Part shown: piece after piece, positions 8,699-18,114 of the stretch
Layout of the letters: every line of letters begins with the position of its first letter
Numbering within the stretch: position 1 is the stretch's first letter
Assembly: GCF_002292295.1 (NCBI RefSeq)
Contig: NZ_DBBS01000011.1
Location: 1-64,000 of the forward strand
Direction of reading: 5' to 3'
From: Sphingomonas sp. UBA978
GTDB lineage: Bacteria > Pseudomonadota > Alphaproteobacteria > Sphingomonadales > Sphingomonadaceae
DNA length: 64,000 nucleotides
Notes under the pieces: model-generated
Told to the model about the DNA's origin: nothing
Databases searched by the model: none
What the model saw: only the letters and a program-made list of their open reading frames with translations
Program-made: the position numbers and the translations under genes

Positions 8699-9763
8699 AT
8701 GCCGGCACCGGGCGATTTCGCGTCCCGCACGCTCTACGCGGACGGCCGCCGCATCCATGTGCACGGCGCCGGCGACACCGGGCCGCTGGTCCTGCTGTGC
8801 CACGGCTTTCCCGAAAACTGGTACAGCTGGCGCCACCAGATGGTGGCGCTGGCGGCGGCGGGCTATCGCGCGGTGGCGATGGACATGCGCGGCTACGGCC
8901 GCTCGGTGAAACCGGCCGATCCGACCGCCTATCGCATGACCGAACAGGTCGCCGATTGCGTCGCGGTGGTGCAGGCGCTGGGCGAGGCGCAGGCGGTGAT
9001 CGTCGGCCACGATCTGGGGTCGACCGTCGCGTGGAGCGCCGCCTGGACCCGGCCCGACGTGTTCCGCGCGGTGGCGGGCATGAGCGTGCCGTTCGGCGGA
9101 CGCGGCCTCGCCGCATTGCCGGGCTCTCCCTTCGGCGAGCGGCGGCCGCATGCGGTGCAGGCGGACATCGCCGGGCCCGACCGCATGTTCTACCACGAAT
9201 ATTTCGCGCAGCCGGGCGGCGTCGCCGCGCACGAGGCGGAGCGGGACATCCGCCGCTGGCTGACCGCGGCGCTCTATTCGATGTCGGCGGACCGGCCGTT
9301 GCCGCCCGAACTCGCGGGGGTCGACCTCACCGCCCTGCCGGCGCCGTTTCTGCTCGACTTCGTCCGTGCCGCGATGAGCATACCGCGTCCCGGCACGATC
9401 GATGCGATCATCGACCTGCCCGAGACGCTGCCCGCGTGGCTGACCGCCGCGGTGCTCGACCATGCGGTCGCCGAACTCGAATATGGCGGGCTGGCGGGGC
9501 CGCTCAACCATTACCACAATGGCGAGATCGACTGGGAGACACTCGGCGCGTTCCAGGATCGGCCGGTCACCGTGCCGGCGCTCTACATCGGCGGCGATCG
9601 CGATATCGTGACGATCTGGGCACAGGAGGCGATCCGCCGCGCGCCGGAGCGGGTCGCAGACCTGCGCGGCCGGATCGTCGTCCCGCAGTGCGGCCACTGG
9701 ATCCAGCAGGAGCAGCCCGCGCCGGTCACTGCCGCGCTGCTCGACTTTCTCGCCACCCTTTGA
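8699..9763 (+). CDS. Alpha/beta hydrolase, epoxide hydrolase-like
   Basis: A 354-residue alpha/beta hydrolase. The oxyanion segment HGFPENWYSWR, the nucleophile D105 (VGHDLGS), an acid in GGDRDIVT and the catalytic histidine in QCGHWIQQE all fit soluble epoxide hydrolases and haloalkane or haloacetate dehalogenases. An aspartate nucleophile argues against a simple esterase. The ATG lies 4 bp after the cupin stop, pointing to translational coupling. No signal peptide is seen, so it is probably cytosolic. Its step in the proposed aromatic-ketone pathway is not clear. Confidence 0.82.
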   Translation: MPAPGDFASRTLYADGRRIHVHGAGDTGPLVLLCHGFPENWYSWRHQMVALAAAGYRAVAMDMRGYGRSVKPADPTAYRMTEQVADCVAVVQALGEAQAVIVGHDLGSTVAWSAAWTRPDVFRAVAGMSVPFGGRGLAALPGSPFGERRPHAVQADIAGPDRMFYHEYFAQPGGVAAHEAERDIRRWLTAALYSMSADRPLPPELAGVDLTALPAPFLLDFVRAAMSIPRPGTIDAIIDLPETLPAWLTAAVLDHAVAELEYGGLAGPLNHYHNGEIDWETLGAFQDRPVTVPALYIGGDRDIVTIWAQEAIRRAPERVADLRGRIVVPQCGHWIQQEQPAPVTAALLDFLATL

Positions 9764-9785
9764 CCGCTCACATCCGGAGACATTC

Positions 9786-10625
9786 ATGACCCACGACACG
9801 CATCCCGGTACCGCGATGGTGACGGGCGCTTCCTCCGGGATCGGCGCCATCTATGCCGATCGGCTCGCCGCGCGCGGCTACGACCTGATCCTCGTCGCGC
9901 GGACGTTCGAGCGTCTTGACGGCATGGCGCGCACGCTCGCGGCGGCGACCGGACGCCGGGTCGACACGCTGGTCGCGGACCTTAACGATCCCGCCGCGCT
10001 CGCCACGGTGGAAGCGATGCTGCGCGATCGGCAGGATATCACCCTGCTGGTCAACAACGCCGGCGTGGGCGCGGTCGCGCCGCTGCTGCAATCGGATGTC
10101 GACGCGATGGACGCGATGCTCGACCTGAACGTCAAGGCGCTGACCCGGCTGACCTATGCTGCGGCACCCGGCTTCGTCGCCAGGGGGCGGGGCGCGATCA
10201 TCAACATCGCATCCGCCGTCGCGATCTCCATCGAGGTGCTGAACGGGGTCTACGGCGCGTCGAAGGCCTATGTGCTGGCGCTGACGCAGTCGCTGCAGCA
10301 CGAACTGGCCGACAAGGGCGTGCGGGTGCAGGCGGTGCTGCCCGGCGCGACCGCCACCGACTTCTGGACCGTCGCTGGCCTGCCGCACAGCAACCTGCCC
10401 GCCGGGATGGTGATGGATGCGCAGGAGATGGTCGATGCCGCCCTTGCGGGGTTCGACGCGGGCGAGGTGGTCACCATCCCGGCGCTGGAGGAAGGCGGCG
10501 ACTGGGACGCCTATGACGCGATGCGCCGCAATCTCTCCGGCCGCGTCTCCACGTCGCAGGCCGCAAGCCGGTATCGGGTCGCGGACGTCGTTCCGACGCC
10601 GACGACCGGTAATCAAGGGCAATGA
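9786..10625 (+). CDS. Short-chain dehydrogenase/reductase
   Basis: A classical SDR of 279 residues. The NAD(P) motif TGASSGIG is at 13-20, NNAG follows and the catalytic YGASK is present. The N-terminal basic residues after the beta-strand (LVARTFERL) suggest NADP(H). Past the normal SDR core there is a tail of about 45 residues (DWDAYDAMRR to the end). CCGGAGA lies before the ATG, 22 bp after the hydrolase. It is the last gene of the run and probably reduces or oxidises a pathway intermediate. Confidence 0.88.
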   Translation: MTHDTHPGTAMVTGASSGIGAIYADRLAARGYDLILVARTFERLDGMARTLAAATGRRVDTLVADLNDPAALATVEAMLRDRQDITLLVNNAGVGAVAPLLQSDVDAMDAMLDLNVKALTRLTYAAAPGFVARGRGAIINIASAVAISIEVLNGVYGASKAYVLALTQSLQHELADKGVRVQAVLPGATATDFWTVAGLPHSNLPAGMVMDAQEMVDAALAGFDAGEVVTIPALEEGGDWDAYDAMRRNLSGRVSTSQAASRYRVADVVPTPTTGNQGQ

Positions 10626-10660
10626 AAGACAGCTGATCGCCGGCGTGCCATGCGCGGGGC

Positions 10661-11902
10661 TTAGCGATCGTGCGGTACCGCCAGGCGCGCGCGGAGGAGG
10701 CGATCGAACCGCGATAGCGGGCACAGGCGGGGGCATCCGCGCATCGTGAGCGGGGCGAGCGTGACCTGCGGCGAGAGCCTGCGCAACGCCGCGAGCGGCT
10801 GCGCCTGATAGAAGAGGCGGACGTAGCGGACGCCCGATAGGCGGTCGCGCAGCCGCTCGATGACGATCGCGCCGCCGGGGGCGACGTCGTTGGCGGCATA
10901 GCCGGGCGCGACGAGATCGACACCCAGCGTCGCGGCGAGCGCGGTGACGTTGGTGTCGTGGCCGACGAGCAGGTCGAGGGCGGGGCCGTCGCGGTCGGCG
11001 AGGGCGGCGAGCATGTGGCGTGCGAGGACGGCGGACTGGTGCGCGGCCATGTAGGGCGAACGGGTGAAGACGTCGAACAGCGCGGCGTGGAGCGCACCGA
11101 GATGGCGCACCGTCGCGGGATCGGCGCGACCCCAGCCGACCTGCGCTCGCGGGAAGCCCTCGGCCTGTTGCAGCAGCAGCACCTGCGCGATGCCCGAGGT
11201 CGCGCGGATCGGGCCGGCGAGATCGATGCCGCGGCCGTCGCGCGACGGCGTCACGCGGGAAGGCCCCCAGTCGGTGCAGGCAACCGCCGCGCCGCAGCCC
11301 ATGACGCGGTCGAGCAGGCGGATCGCGCCGGCATGGCGGCGGGCCAGCGTGTCGACGCCGTCCGTATGGCGCTCGATCGCGGCGACCGCCGTCGCGGCGT
11401 CGAAGTCGGTCGCGCCGGCGCGGAGCGGTTCGAAGAGGGGATCGATATCGGGCGCGTTGCGATGCGAAACGGCGATCGCGCATCCCGGCGCGAAGCCGCG
11501 GGCGAAGGCGGCGCCGCTGTCGATCGTGCGGACCGCGGTGTTGGCGTGGATCCGCACCGCCGGGCAACCGGTGCGCGGCACCAGCCCCAGCCGCGACCAG
11601 CGGTGGCGGTCGAACGTGCCGAGCAACGCCATCGCCTGCGCGCCGCGATCGGTCAGCCGGCTTTCGGCGACCGGCCAGCGCGGCCACGGTTGCGCGGTGC
11701 GCGTCGCCGCGGGGACCTCGCCGTCGAGCGGTGCGCGTATCCCGTGGCGCATCAGCACGACCGCCTTGTCGAGCACCAGCGCCGACCCGGCCTGCGTGGA
11801 CGCGGATGCGGCTGCGGACGGGGCCGGCGAGAGGGCGGCCGCGAGGATCGCGGCGACGCGCAGGAGGATCGGATGATGGGTCATCGTCGCGCGATGGCGC
11901 AT
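10661..11902 (-). CDS. Histidine acid phosphatase (phytase / AppA-like), exported
   Basis: The protein belongs to the branch-2 histidine phosphatases. It shows the phosphohistidine motif RHGIRAP and the proton-donor motif HD (VGHDTNV). Such enzymes release phosphate from phytate, glucose-1-phosphate or other monoesters in the periplasm. A hydrophobic leader with an alanine-rich cleavage region follows the start. Starts at 11902 and 11884 are both possible; 11902 gives a more basic leader (MRHRAT), but neither has a clear ribosome site. It diverges from a TonB receptor with a PHO-box-like repeat between them and lies near two phospholipase genes, supporting a role in phosphate scavenging. Confidence 0.87.
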   Translation of the reverse strand: MRHRATMTHHPILLRVAAILAAALSPAPSAAASASTQAGSALVLDKAVVLMRHGIRAPLDGEVPAATRTAQPWPRWPVAESRLTDRGAQAMALLGTFDRHRWSRLGLVPRTGCPAVRIHANTAVRTIDSGAAFARGFAPGCAIAVSHRNAPDIDPLFEPLRAGATDFDAATAVAAIERHTDGVDTLARRHAGAIRLLDRVMGCGAAVACTDWGPSRVTPSRDGRGIDLAGPIRATSGIAQVLLLQQAEGFPRAQVGWGRADPATVRHLGALHAALFDVFTRSPYMAAHQSAVLARHMLAALADRDGPALDLLVGHDTNVTALAATLGVDLVAPGYAANDVAPGGAIVIERLRDRLSGVRYVRLFYQAQPLAALRRLSPQVTLAPLTMRGCPRLCPLSRFDRLLRARLAVPHDR

Positions 11903-11994
11903 CGATTCGACGCTTTGATGACACTTGCACACAAATATATCCCAAACCGCCAGAATCATCGGTCGATCCCGGATATCATCAGAATACACTCAAA

Positions 11995-12012
11995 TAGTCA
12001 TCACCCTGTCAT
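11995..12012 (+). promoter_or_regulatory. PHO-box-like direct repeat
   Basis: The sequence is TAGTCAT, four bases, then CTGTCAT. The PhoB consensus is two CTGTCAT units separated by four bases; this site matches 12 of 14 positions (5/7 and 7/7) with exact spacing. It lies 69 bp before the receptor ATG and about 93 bp from the divergent acid-phosphatase start. Binding by PhoB is an inference. Confidence 0.6.
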
Positions 12013-12080
12013 GCGGCGTCTCTAGCGGCCCGTCGCAGCGGAGCCGGCAAGGCTCGCATTTCCGCATCCAGGGGGACTTC

Positions 12081-14915
12081 ATGACCGTTTCGACCGTGCG
12101 CGTCCGCGCACTCCATCTTCTGTGCACATCGGCGATCGGCCTGCTCGCCTGCGCCCCGGCATGGGCGGCGCCCGCCGATCCGGTCACCGATCCCGTGGCC
12201 AATCCGGTCGTGGCCGCCGTGCTGCCATCCGCCGGTCCCGTCACCGCCGACGAGGACCCGGAGCAGGGCGACATCGTCGTCAGCGGTCGCCGCCGGGCGA
12301 TCGCCACCGCGCAGGACGACCAGCTGAAGAGCCAGTCGTTCGCGACGATCGTGTCGGGCGAGGAACTGCGCGCCCAGCCGCAGCAGAACCTTGCCGACCT
12401 GCTGACCCGGCTGCCCGGCCTGTCGTCGGCGGTCGACCAGTCGCGCAACGCGGCCGGGACGGGCGAGGCGCAGTATCTGTCGATCCGCGGCCTCGACAAT
12501 GCCTATAACGCCTATATGTTCGACGGCGTCCGGCTGGCGCAGACCGATGCGCGGACGCGCGCGATCTCGATGAACCTGCTGTCGCCCTTCGCGCTCGCCG
12601 AGGTGCGCGTCGACAAGGCGCCGACCGCGGCACTCGACGGCGATGCGATCGCGGGCGTGATCGACCTGCGCACCGCATCGGCCTTCGCGCTGCCCGAACA
12701 TCACGTCCAGATCCGTGCGCAGGGTCAGGTGGCGGGCCGCGCCGCGGCGCGCGACCAGGATCCGTGGGGCGGGACCGTGCAGGTCGAGACCGCGCAGCGC
12801 CTCGGCGACATCGGCGTCTATGCCTCGGCCTATTACGGCCGGAAGAGCATCCTCGGCGAATCGACCGCGATGCAGCACGACTGGGAAAAGTATAACAACG
12901 CCATCCCCGGCATGATCCGCGACAATCTGGACAATATCGCGCCGCGCGGCGTGCAGTGGAACGTGTTCCGCAACCGGATCGAGCGCGTCGGCGGTACGCT
13001 GAACCTCGACTGGAAGGGCGAGGATCTCGATCTGTATTCGCGCACGACCTATGGTCGCTACAAGCTGAAGAGCTACATGGACCAGACCGCGCTGCGCCAG
13101 ACCGATCTGGCGCCGGGGCAGGTCAACCCCAATCCGGGCGGGCGCGGCAGCTATGACGCGGCAGGCTTCCGCGCCGATTACGGCGTGACCGCGACCGCCT
13201 ATCACCGCACCGAACATTCGAACCAGCAGTTGTTCTCGACCAAGCTCGGCGGGCAGTCGCGCGCCGGCGCGCTGACCTTCGACTATCATGTCGCCTATTC
13301 GCGTGGCGAACAGGATTATCCGCTGCGCATCCAGTCGGGCTTTGCGACGCCGCCTTACGTCAATGCGGCCGGCACCGGCGTCGCGACCGAACGGCTGGTG
13401 ACCAGCATCGGCAACCGCACCACGCCGCAGGTGGTGCTGTCGAGCGGGGCCAAGGCGGCGCTGATCGACCTTGCCAAGATCAAGCAATGGTATGTCACCG
13501 CGCAGTTCGAGAATGCGTGGGAGCGCCGTCTCGAAGGGCAGTTCGACGGCAACTGGAAGCTGGCCGACGAGGGGCTGGTGTCGCTGTCGGCGGGCGCGAA
13601 GGTGGAAGGATCGAAGCGCTATTCGAACAGCTTGGGCGACGACGGCGCGCTGCAATATACGTTTCCGCTGGCGAACGGCGCCAATTCGCCGCGCTATGCC
13701 GCGACCGGCCCCAGCGTCGCCGACACGCCGGGCACGGTGCTGAACGGCTTTATGCACCATGGCGCGCAGGTGCCGATCAAGTTGCTCGACACCGCCTATA
13801 TCGAGGAGCAGGTGCGCCGGCTGTCGCTGTCGAAGCTGCCGGGTGTGAACCCGGTGCTGTTCGACGAGAACCGCCTGGACGGCAGCGAACAGCGGATCGG
13901 CACCTATGTGCTCGCCAACCTCGCCTTTGGCGACCTGTCGGTGATCCCGGGCGTCCGCTACGAATACAACCGGTTCGAGGGGACCTATTCGCAGGATCAG
14001 GGGACGGGCCGCGCGTTCGTGACCAGCGCCCGGAACTACAGCCAGTGGCTGCCGAGCGTGATCGCGTCGCTGCGCCCGAACGACCGGACGGTGTATCGCG
14101 CCTCGGTTCGCAAGAGCTATTCGCGCCCCGCGTTCGACCTGCTGCTCGGGCCGACGGAGATCGGGCGCAACGATTCGGGCCAGATCGATTCAGTGTTCAT
14201 TCCGAACCCCAATCTCGACGCGGTGGAATCGTGGAATTTCGACGCATCGGCGGAATATAAGGGCGACGGCACCGACTTCTTCTCGCTCGGCCTCTACTAC
14301 AAGCGGCTGAACCACGTGCTGTTCGCGACGGGCACGACCAACGCCGGCGGCGACCTCAACGTCTGGGCGCCGACGACGCCGACGTCGATCGACGGGGTCG
14401 AGGTCTCGACGCTCGACACCAGCGCCAAGGGCAAGGTTTATGGCATCGAGGGCTCCGCACGGTACAGCTTCAAGGGGCTGCCGGGCGTGTTCGACGGGCT
14501 GGGGCTGAGCGGCAACGTCACCGTCCAGCGGGCGAGCGCGCGGGTGCTGGTCAACGGCCAGATGCGCGACCAGCGGCTGACGCAGGCGCCGCGGCTGATG
14601 TACAATGCCGAACTGTTCTATGCGCGCGGCCCGATCCAGGCGGCGGTGAACTACAATTACACCGGCAACCGCCTGTACGACCTGCGGTCGAGCCGGCCGG
14701 ACACCTATGTCCAGCCGGTGGCCAAGATGAATGCGGTCCTCTCCTATGTCTTCAGCGACGGGCTGACCGCGGGCGTCTCGGTCGAGAACGTGCTCGATGC
14801 GCACAATTACTGGGCGACGACGAGCGCGCGGCAGGCCTATCTGTCGAACGATCGCAAGGGCGGCTATGTCGAGACCGGCCGCGTCTACATGATGAACCTC
14901 GCCTACCGGTTCTGA
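12081..14915 (+). CDS. TonB-dependent outer-membrane receptor (Caulobacter-type)
   Basis: This receptor of 944 residues starts at an ATG with GGGGGAC upstream and a signal peptide ending near AWAAPA. Next come a TonB box (DIVVSGRRR), the plug (QQNLADLLTRLPGLSS, SIRGLDNAYNAYMFDG, AVIDLRT-like segment) and a beta-barrel ending LAYRF. The plug pattern is that of the large oligotroph receptor family described first in Caulobacter. With a PHO-box-like site upstream, an acid phosphatase on one side and two phospholipases on the other, a phosphorylated or phosphate-bearing ligand is likely. A strong terminator follows. Confidence 0.92.
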   Translation: MTVSTVRVRALHLLCTSAIGLLACAPAWAAPADPVTDPVANPVVAAVLPSAGPVTADEDPEQGDIVVSGRRRAIATAQDDQLKSQSFATIVSGEELRAQPQQNLADLLTRLPGLSSAVDQSRNAAGTGEAQYLSIRGLDNAYNAYMFDGVRLAQTDARTRAISMNLLSPFALAEVRVDKAPTAALDGDAIAGVIDLRTASAFALPEHHVQIRAQGQVAGRAAARDQDPWGGTVQVETAQRLGDIGVYASAYYGRKSILGESTAMQHDWEKYNNAIPGMIRDNLDNIAPRGVQWNVFRNRIERVGGTLNLDWKGEDLDLYSRTTYGRYKLKSYMDQTALRQTDLAPGQVNPNPGGRGSYDAAGFRADYGVTATAYHRTEHSNQQLFSTKLGGQSRAGALTFDYHVAYSRGEQDYPLRIQSGFATPPYVNAAGTGVATERLVTSIGNRTTPQVVLSSGAKAALIDLAKIKQWYVTAQFENAWERRLEGQFDGNWKLADEGLVSLSAGAKVEGSKRYSNSLGDDGALQYTFPLANGANSPRYAATGPSVADTPGTVLNGFMHHGAQVPIKLLDTAYIEEQVRRLSLSKLPGVNPVLFDENRLDGSEQRIGTYVLANLAFGDLSVIPGVRYEYNRFEGTYSQDQGTGRAFVTSARNYSQWLPSVIASLRPNDRTVYRASVRKSYSRPAFDLLLGPTEIGRNDSGQIDSVFIPNPNLDAVESWNFDASAEYKGDGTDFFSLGLYYKRLNHVLFATGTTNAGGDLNVWAPTTPTSIDGVEVSTLDTSAKGKVYGIEGSARYSFKGLPGVFDGLGLSGNVTVQRASARVLVNGQMRDQRLTQAPRLMYNAELFYARGPIQAAVNYNYTGNRLYDLRSSRPDTYVQPVAKMNAVLSYVFSDGLTAGVSVENVLDAHNYWATTSARQAYLSNDRKGGYVETGRVYMMNLAYRF

Positions 14916-14924
14916 CCGGCGACC

Positions 14925-14960
14925 CGGGGGCGCTTTCCGGTCGGGAAGCGCCCCCCTTTT
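14925..14960 (+). terminator. Rho-independent terminator between convergent genes
   Basis: A GC-rich stem (GGGGGCGCTT against AAGCGCCCCC, with further pairing towards the loop) is followed by TTTT. It lies 10 bp after the receptor stop and just before the stop of the convergent PI-PLC-like gene. Confidence 0.85.
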
Positions 14961-14962
14961 CT

Positions 14963-15976
14963 TCATCGGCAGCGCGCGGTCGCCGGATCGCAGCGGGCGA
15001 CGGCGCCGCCGGGCAATGCGGCGCGATAGGCATAGCCGACCGGATCGGGAATGCCGTCATAGGCATCGGTGCTGATCCATTGCGCGCCCGATGCGACCGC
15101 GGCGTCGAGCCGGCGCCGGTCGCCGGTGCGCACCTCCGCCATCCCGGCATCGGCGCGGGTGCGGACGAGGAAACCGGCGCGGACGAGGCGGCGGATGCGG
15201 GCGCCCTCGACAATCGGGTCCTGGATGTTGAAGATTGCGGCCTCCGGCGCGGTTTCGTCGTAGAAGCCGAACATCGCGCGGCCGGCGAGTGCGGGATGGC
15301 CGGCGCGATAGGCGTCCTCATGCGCCGAAGAGCCGTCGAGCACGAACAGGAAGCGGCCCGCCGCCTGCGCCAGCGTCGGCCAGCGATGCGCGCGGACGGC
15401 GGCGCGCAGCGTCGGGGCGGTGCCGCGGACGGTATCGGGGGCGATCAGCCGCGCGCTGCCGATCGTCGCGTGGATGTCGGCGTCGAGCGCATCGAGCGCG
15501 GCGGCGTCGAACCGCGCGCCGCCCGCATCGCCGGTGTTGACCAGCACGACCAGCGGCATGTGGCCGGCATGCGCGTCCGACCAGCGGCGCAACACCGACA
15601 GGCAGGCGCGGAACGTCGGGCAGTGGGTTTCGGTATCGATGCCGGCGATGTGGAGGACCTTCGCGCCCGGCGCGGCCATCGCGGCGCGGGTGTCGCGATC
15701 GGCGTCGGCATAGGCGCCGCCGCGGGGATCGGGCGCGACGTCGAGCTCGATCTGGCGCAGGCCGAGCGCGAGCTGCGCCTCGAGCGGGGGATGGCCATAA
15801 GCGAGCGCGGGCCATTCGGCGGGCAGCGCGGCGGCGATCCGCGCGCGGGCGGCGGGTGAGGGATAGGGGCGATAGCTGTTGTGCGAGCCGAGCAGCTGCA
15901 CCTGATCGAGGCGCGAGGTGGGCGCGGGTGTCGCCGAGGTGGCGAGCAACGCGAGGAGCGCGAGCGCGCGCGTCAT
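14963..15976 (-). CDS. Ca2+-dependent phosphoinositide phospholipase C-like protein, exported
   Basis: The 337-residue protein begins with a signal peptide (to about residue 18). It carries the PI-PLC TIM-barrel signatures LLGSHNSY near the N-terminus, LDVAPDPRGG and a second histidine in the segment KVLHIAGID. It resembles the bacterial PI-PLC C1-like family rather than GDPD. Such enzymes cut the phosphodiester of inositol lipids or similar head groups. The ATG overlaps the stop of the upstream phospholipase C gene (ATGA), so the two are translationally coupled. The natural substrate is unknown. Confidence 0.8.
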   Translation of the reverse strand: MTRALALLALLATSATPAPTSRLDQVQLLGSHNSYRPYPSPAARARIAAALPAEWPALAYGHPPLEAQLALGLRQIELDVAPDPRGGAYADADRDTRAAMAAPGAKVLHIAGIDTETHCPTFRACLSVLRRWSDAHAGHMPLVVLVNTGDAGGARFDAAALDALDADIHATIGSARLIAPDTVRGTAPTLRAAVRAHRWPTLAQAAGRFLFVLDGSSAHEDAYRAGHPALAGRAMFGFYDETAPEAAIFNIQDPIVEGARIRRLVRAGFLVRTRADAGMAEVRTGDRRRLDAAVASGAQWISTDAYDGIPDPVGYAYRAALPGGAVARCDPATARCR

Positions 15977-18009
15977 GCCGCACCGCCCAGGGCGGGTTCG
16001 CTGATGCCGGGCGCGCCGGTTTCCCAATGGCCGGCGAGACGGTGCGTCGAATCGCCGGTGGTGACGGTGACGTCGTACCAGCGGTGCGCCGGCTGGCGTG
16101 CGAGGGTGATGGTCGCGCGGGCGTTTGCGGCAAGCGTGATGCGATCGACGTCCGGCGCGGCATAGGCGGAACGGATCGCGATCGCCGCGGCGGCGGTGCC
16201 GCGATTGCGCAGGCGCAGGACCGTGCGCCCGCTCTCGAAGGCGATGCGGCTCTCGATCCGCGCTGCCCCGGCGATGCTGCGGTGGAAGCCGTTGGGGCCG
16301 CTGACGGCGAGTGGGCGCGGGGCGGGCCAGCGATCGGTCAGGCTGCGCGCGGCGCCGACCGTGTAATGGCGCGGGCTGCCGTCGTCGGCGGCGCCCGCGA
16401 CGACGAACACCGCGCCCTGCGGGCCGCGATTGTGGAAGGCGAGCGACAGCGTATCGCCCGCCCACGCCGGCACGACGTCGAGGTCGTAGGGCAATGCGCG
16501 GGCGGGGCGGGTGCCGGGCTCCTGCCGCGCGGGCGGCGGTGCGGTCGCGACCCTGGGCTTTGCCTGCCGGCAGGCGGCGTCGCTGGCGGCGACATAGCCG
16601 GTCGCGGCGGGCAGTGCGGCGAGCCAGCTGGTGTCGCGGCGCGTGTCGGGCGGGACGTCGAAGTCGAACAGCGAGGTCAGGTCGCCGCAGATTGTGCGCC
16701 GCCACGGGCTGATATTGGGCTCCATCACGCCGAAGCGCCGTTCGAGGAAGCGCAGCACCGAGGTGTGGTCGAACAGCTGCGAATTCACCCAGCCGCCGCG
16801 CGTCCACGGCGACACGACGATCAGCGGCACGCGCACGCCGAGGCCGACCGGCTCTCCCGCATGGACCTCGCCGCGCAGCGCGACGGTGCTCGCGCCCATG
16901 CCGGGCAGCGTCGCGGGCAGCGGCGGCGTCATGTGATCGAAGAAACCGTCATTCTCGTCATAGTTGAGGATGAACGCGGTCTTCGCCCAGACCGTCGGGT
17001 TGGATCCGAGCGCGGCGACCAGCGCGGCGGTCAGCGCCTGGCCATAGGCGGGCGGCGCGTCGGGATGTTCGGACATGTGGAACGGCGCGACGATCCACGA
17101 CACCTGCGGCAGGCGGTCCGCCGCGACGTCGGCGGCGAAGGCGCGGACGAGGTGCTCGCCGCGCGACGTGTCGGCATTCGCCGCGGTCGATCCCGGTACC
17201 CAGGCGCGGGCGCGGGCATACGCGGGCGAGGCGGGGTCGAGCCCGCGATATTCGGCGAAATAGCCCAGCGGGTTGTCCGAATAATTGTCATATTCCTGAT
17301 AGACGCGCCACGTCACCCCGGCGGCGTCGAGCCGCGCGGCATAGGGCGTCCAGCCGAGCCCGGCGCTGCCGTCGTCCTTTGCCATGTCGGCACCGGGATT
17401 GGGATCGACGCCGTCGTTGGTGACGTTGAACGCGCCCTCGCGCCCCACGGTCAGTCCGCTGGTGCCGGTCCAGTGATAGAGGCGGTTCGGCCCGGTCGGG
17501 CCATGGACGGAGGCGTGATAGGCGTCTCCGATCGTGAACTGGTCGGCCAGCGCGTAATAATAGGCCAGATCGTCGCGGGTCATGTAGCCCATCGCGAACG
17601 GGCCTTTTTCGGGCACCCACACGTCCCAGTTGCGCCAGCGCGCGTGGCTGCCCTTCCAGCTGTGGTCGAGGCCCTGCATGCAGCCCGCGCCGGTTGCGCG
17701 CGTGTCGAGCCGGAACGGGCGGACGATCGCACCGCCCTCGCTTGCGTCCTGCGCCTGCTCCCACACGCTCGCGCCGGCGGGCGATGTGGCGGGGCGTGGA
17801 TCGCCGAACCCGCGGACGCCGCGCAACGAGCCGAAATAATGATCGAAGGAGCGGTTCTCCTGCATCAGGATGACGACATGCTCGACATCGGCGAGCGAGC
17901 CGGCCGGTGTGCGGGGGGCGCGGCCGGTGGCCTGCGCGGCAGCGGACAGGGCGGTGGACAGGGCGGTGCCGGCGACGAAAGCGCGGCGGTGGACGATGGG
18001 GCTTCGCAT
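15973..18009 (-). CDS. Phospholipase C (phosphoesterase family), Tat-exported
   Basis: A 678-residue enzyme of the phosphocholine phospholipase C / acid phosphatase AcpA-like family. It starts with a twin-arginine-like leader (HRRAFVAGTAL). The catalytic core has VVILMQENRSFDHYFG near the N-terminus, a metal-binding VHGPTGPNR segment, NYDENDGFFDH and a DHTSVLRF motif. Two C-terminal PLC repeat domains (about 470-670) complete the family layout. It would split phospholipid head groups outside the cytoplasm, giving phosphoesters that the neighbouring acid phosphatase could use. The next gene, a PI-PLC-like enzyme, overlaps it by 4 bp. Confidence 0.92.
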   Translation of the reverse strand: MRSPIVHRRAFVAGTALSTALSAAAQATGRAPRTPAGSLADVEHVVILMQENRSFDHYFGSLRGVRGFGDPRPATSPAGASVWEQAQDASEGGAIVRPFRLDTRATGAGCMQGLDHSWKGSHARWRNWDVWVPEKGPFAMGYMTRDDLAYYYALADQFTIGDAYHASVHGPTGPNRLYHWTGTSGLTVGREGAFNVTNDGVDPNPGADMAKDDGSAGLGWTPYAARLDAAGVTWRVYQEYDNYSDNPLGYFAEYRGLDPASPAYARARAWVPGSTAANADTSRGEHLVRAFAADVAADRLPQVSWIVAPFHMSEHPDAPPAYGQALTAALVAALGSNPTVWAKTAFILNYDENDGFFDHMTPPLPATLPGMGASTVALRGEVHAGEPVGLGVRVPLIVVSPWTRGGWVNSQLFDHTSVLRFLERRFGVMEPNISPWRRTICGDLTSLFDFDVPPDTRRDTSWLAALPAATGYVAASDAACRQAKPRVATAPPPARQEPGTRPARALPYDLDVVPAWAGDTLSLAFHNRGPQGAVFVVAGAADDGSPRHYTVGAARSLTDRWPAPRPLAVSGPNGFHRSIAGAARIESRIAFESGRTVLRLRNRGTAAAAIAIRSAYAAPDVDRITLAANARATITLARQPAHRWYDVTVTTGDSTHRLAGHWETGAPGISEPALGGAA

Positions 18010-18114
18010 CCGGTCTGCTTGCGGCAGATTGATGACATTCGCGTGTAAAGTGCGGGATTGTTGACCGGATGGCGTGGGCTGCTACCACGCGGCGCGAGGG
18101 AGACGGGTCACGTG

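Noticed and set aside
18028..18045. A second PHO box upstream of phospholipase C
   Set aside because: On the minus strand ATGTCAT matches one half well, but the partner at 4-base spacing (CTGCCGC) matches only 4 of 7.
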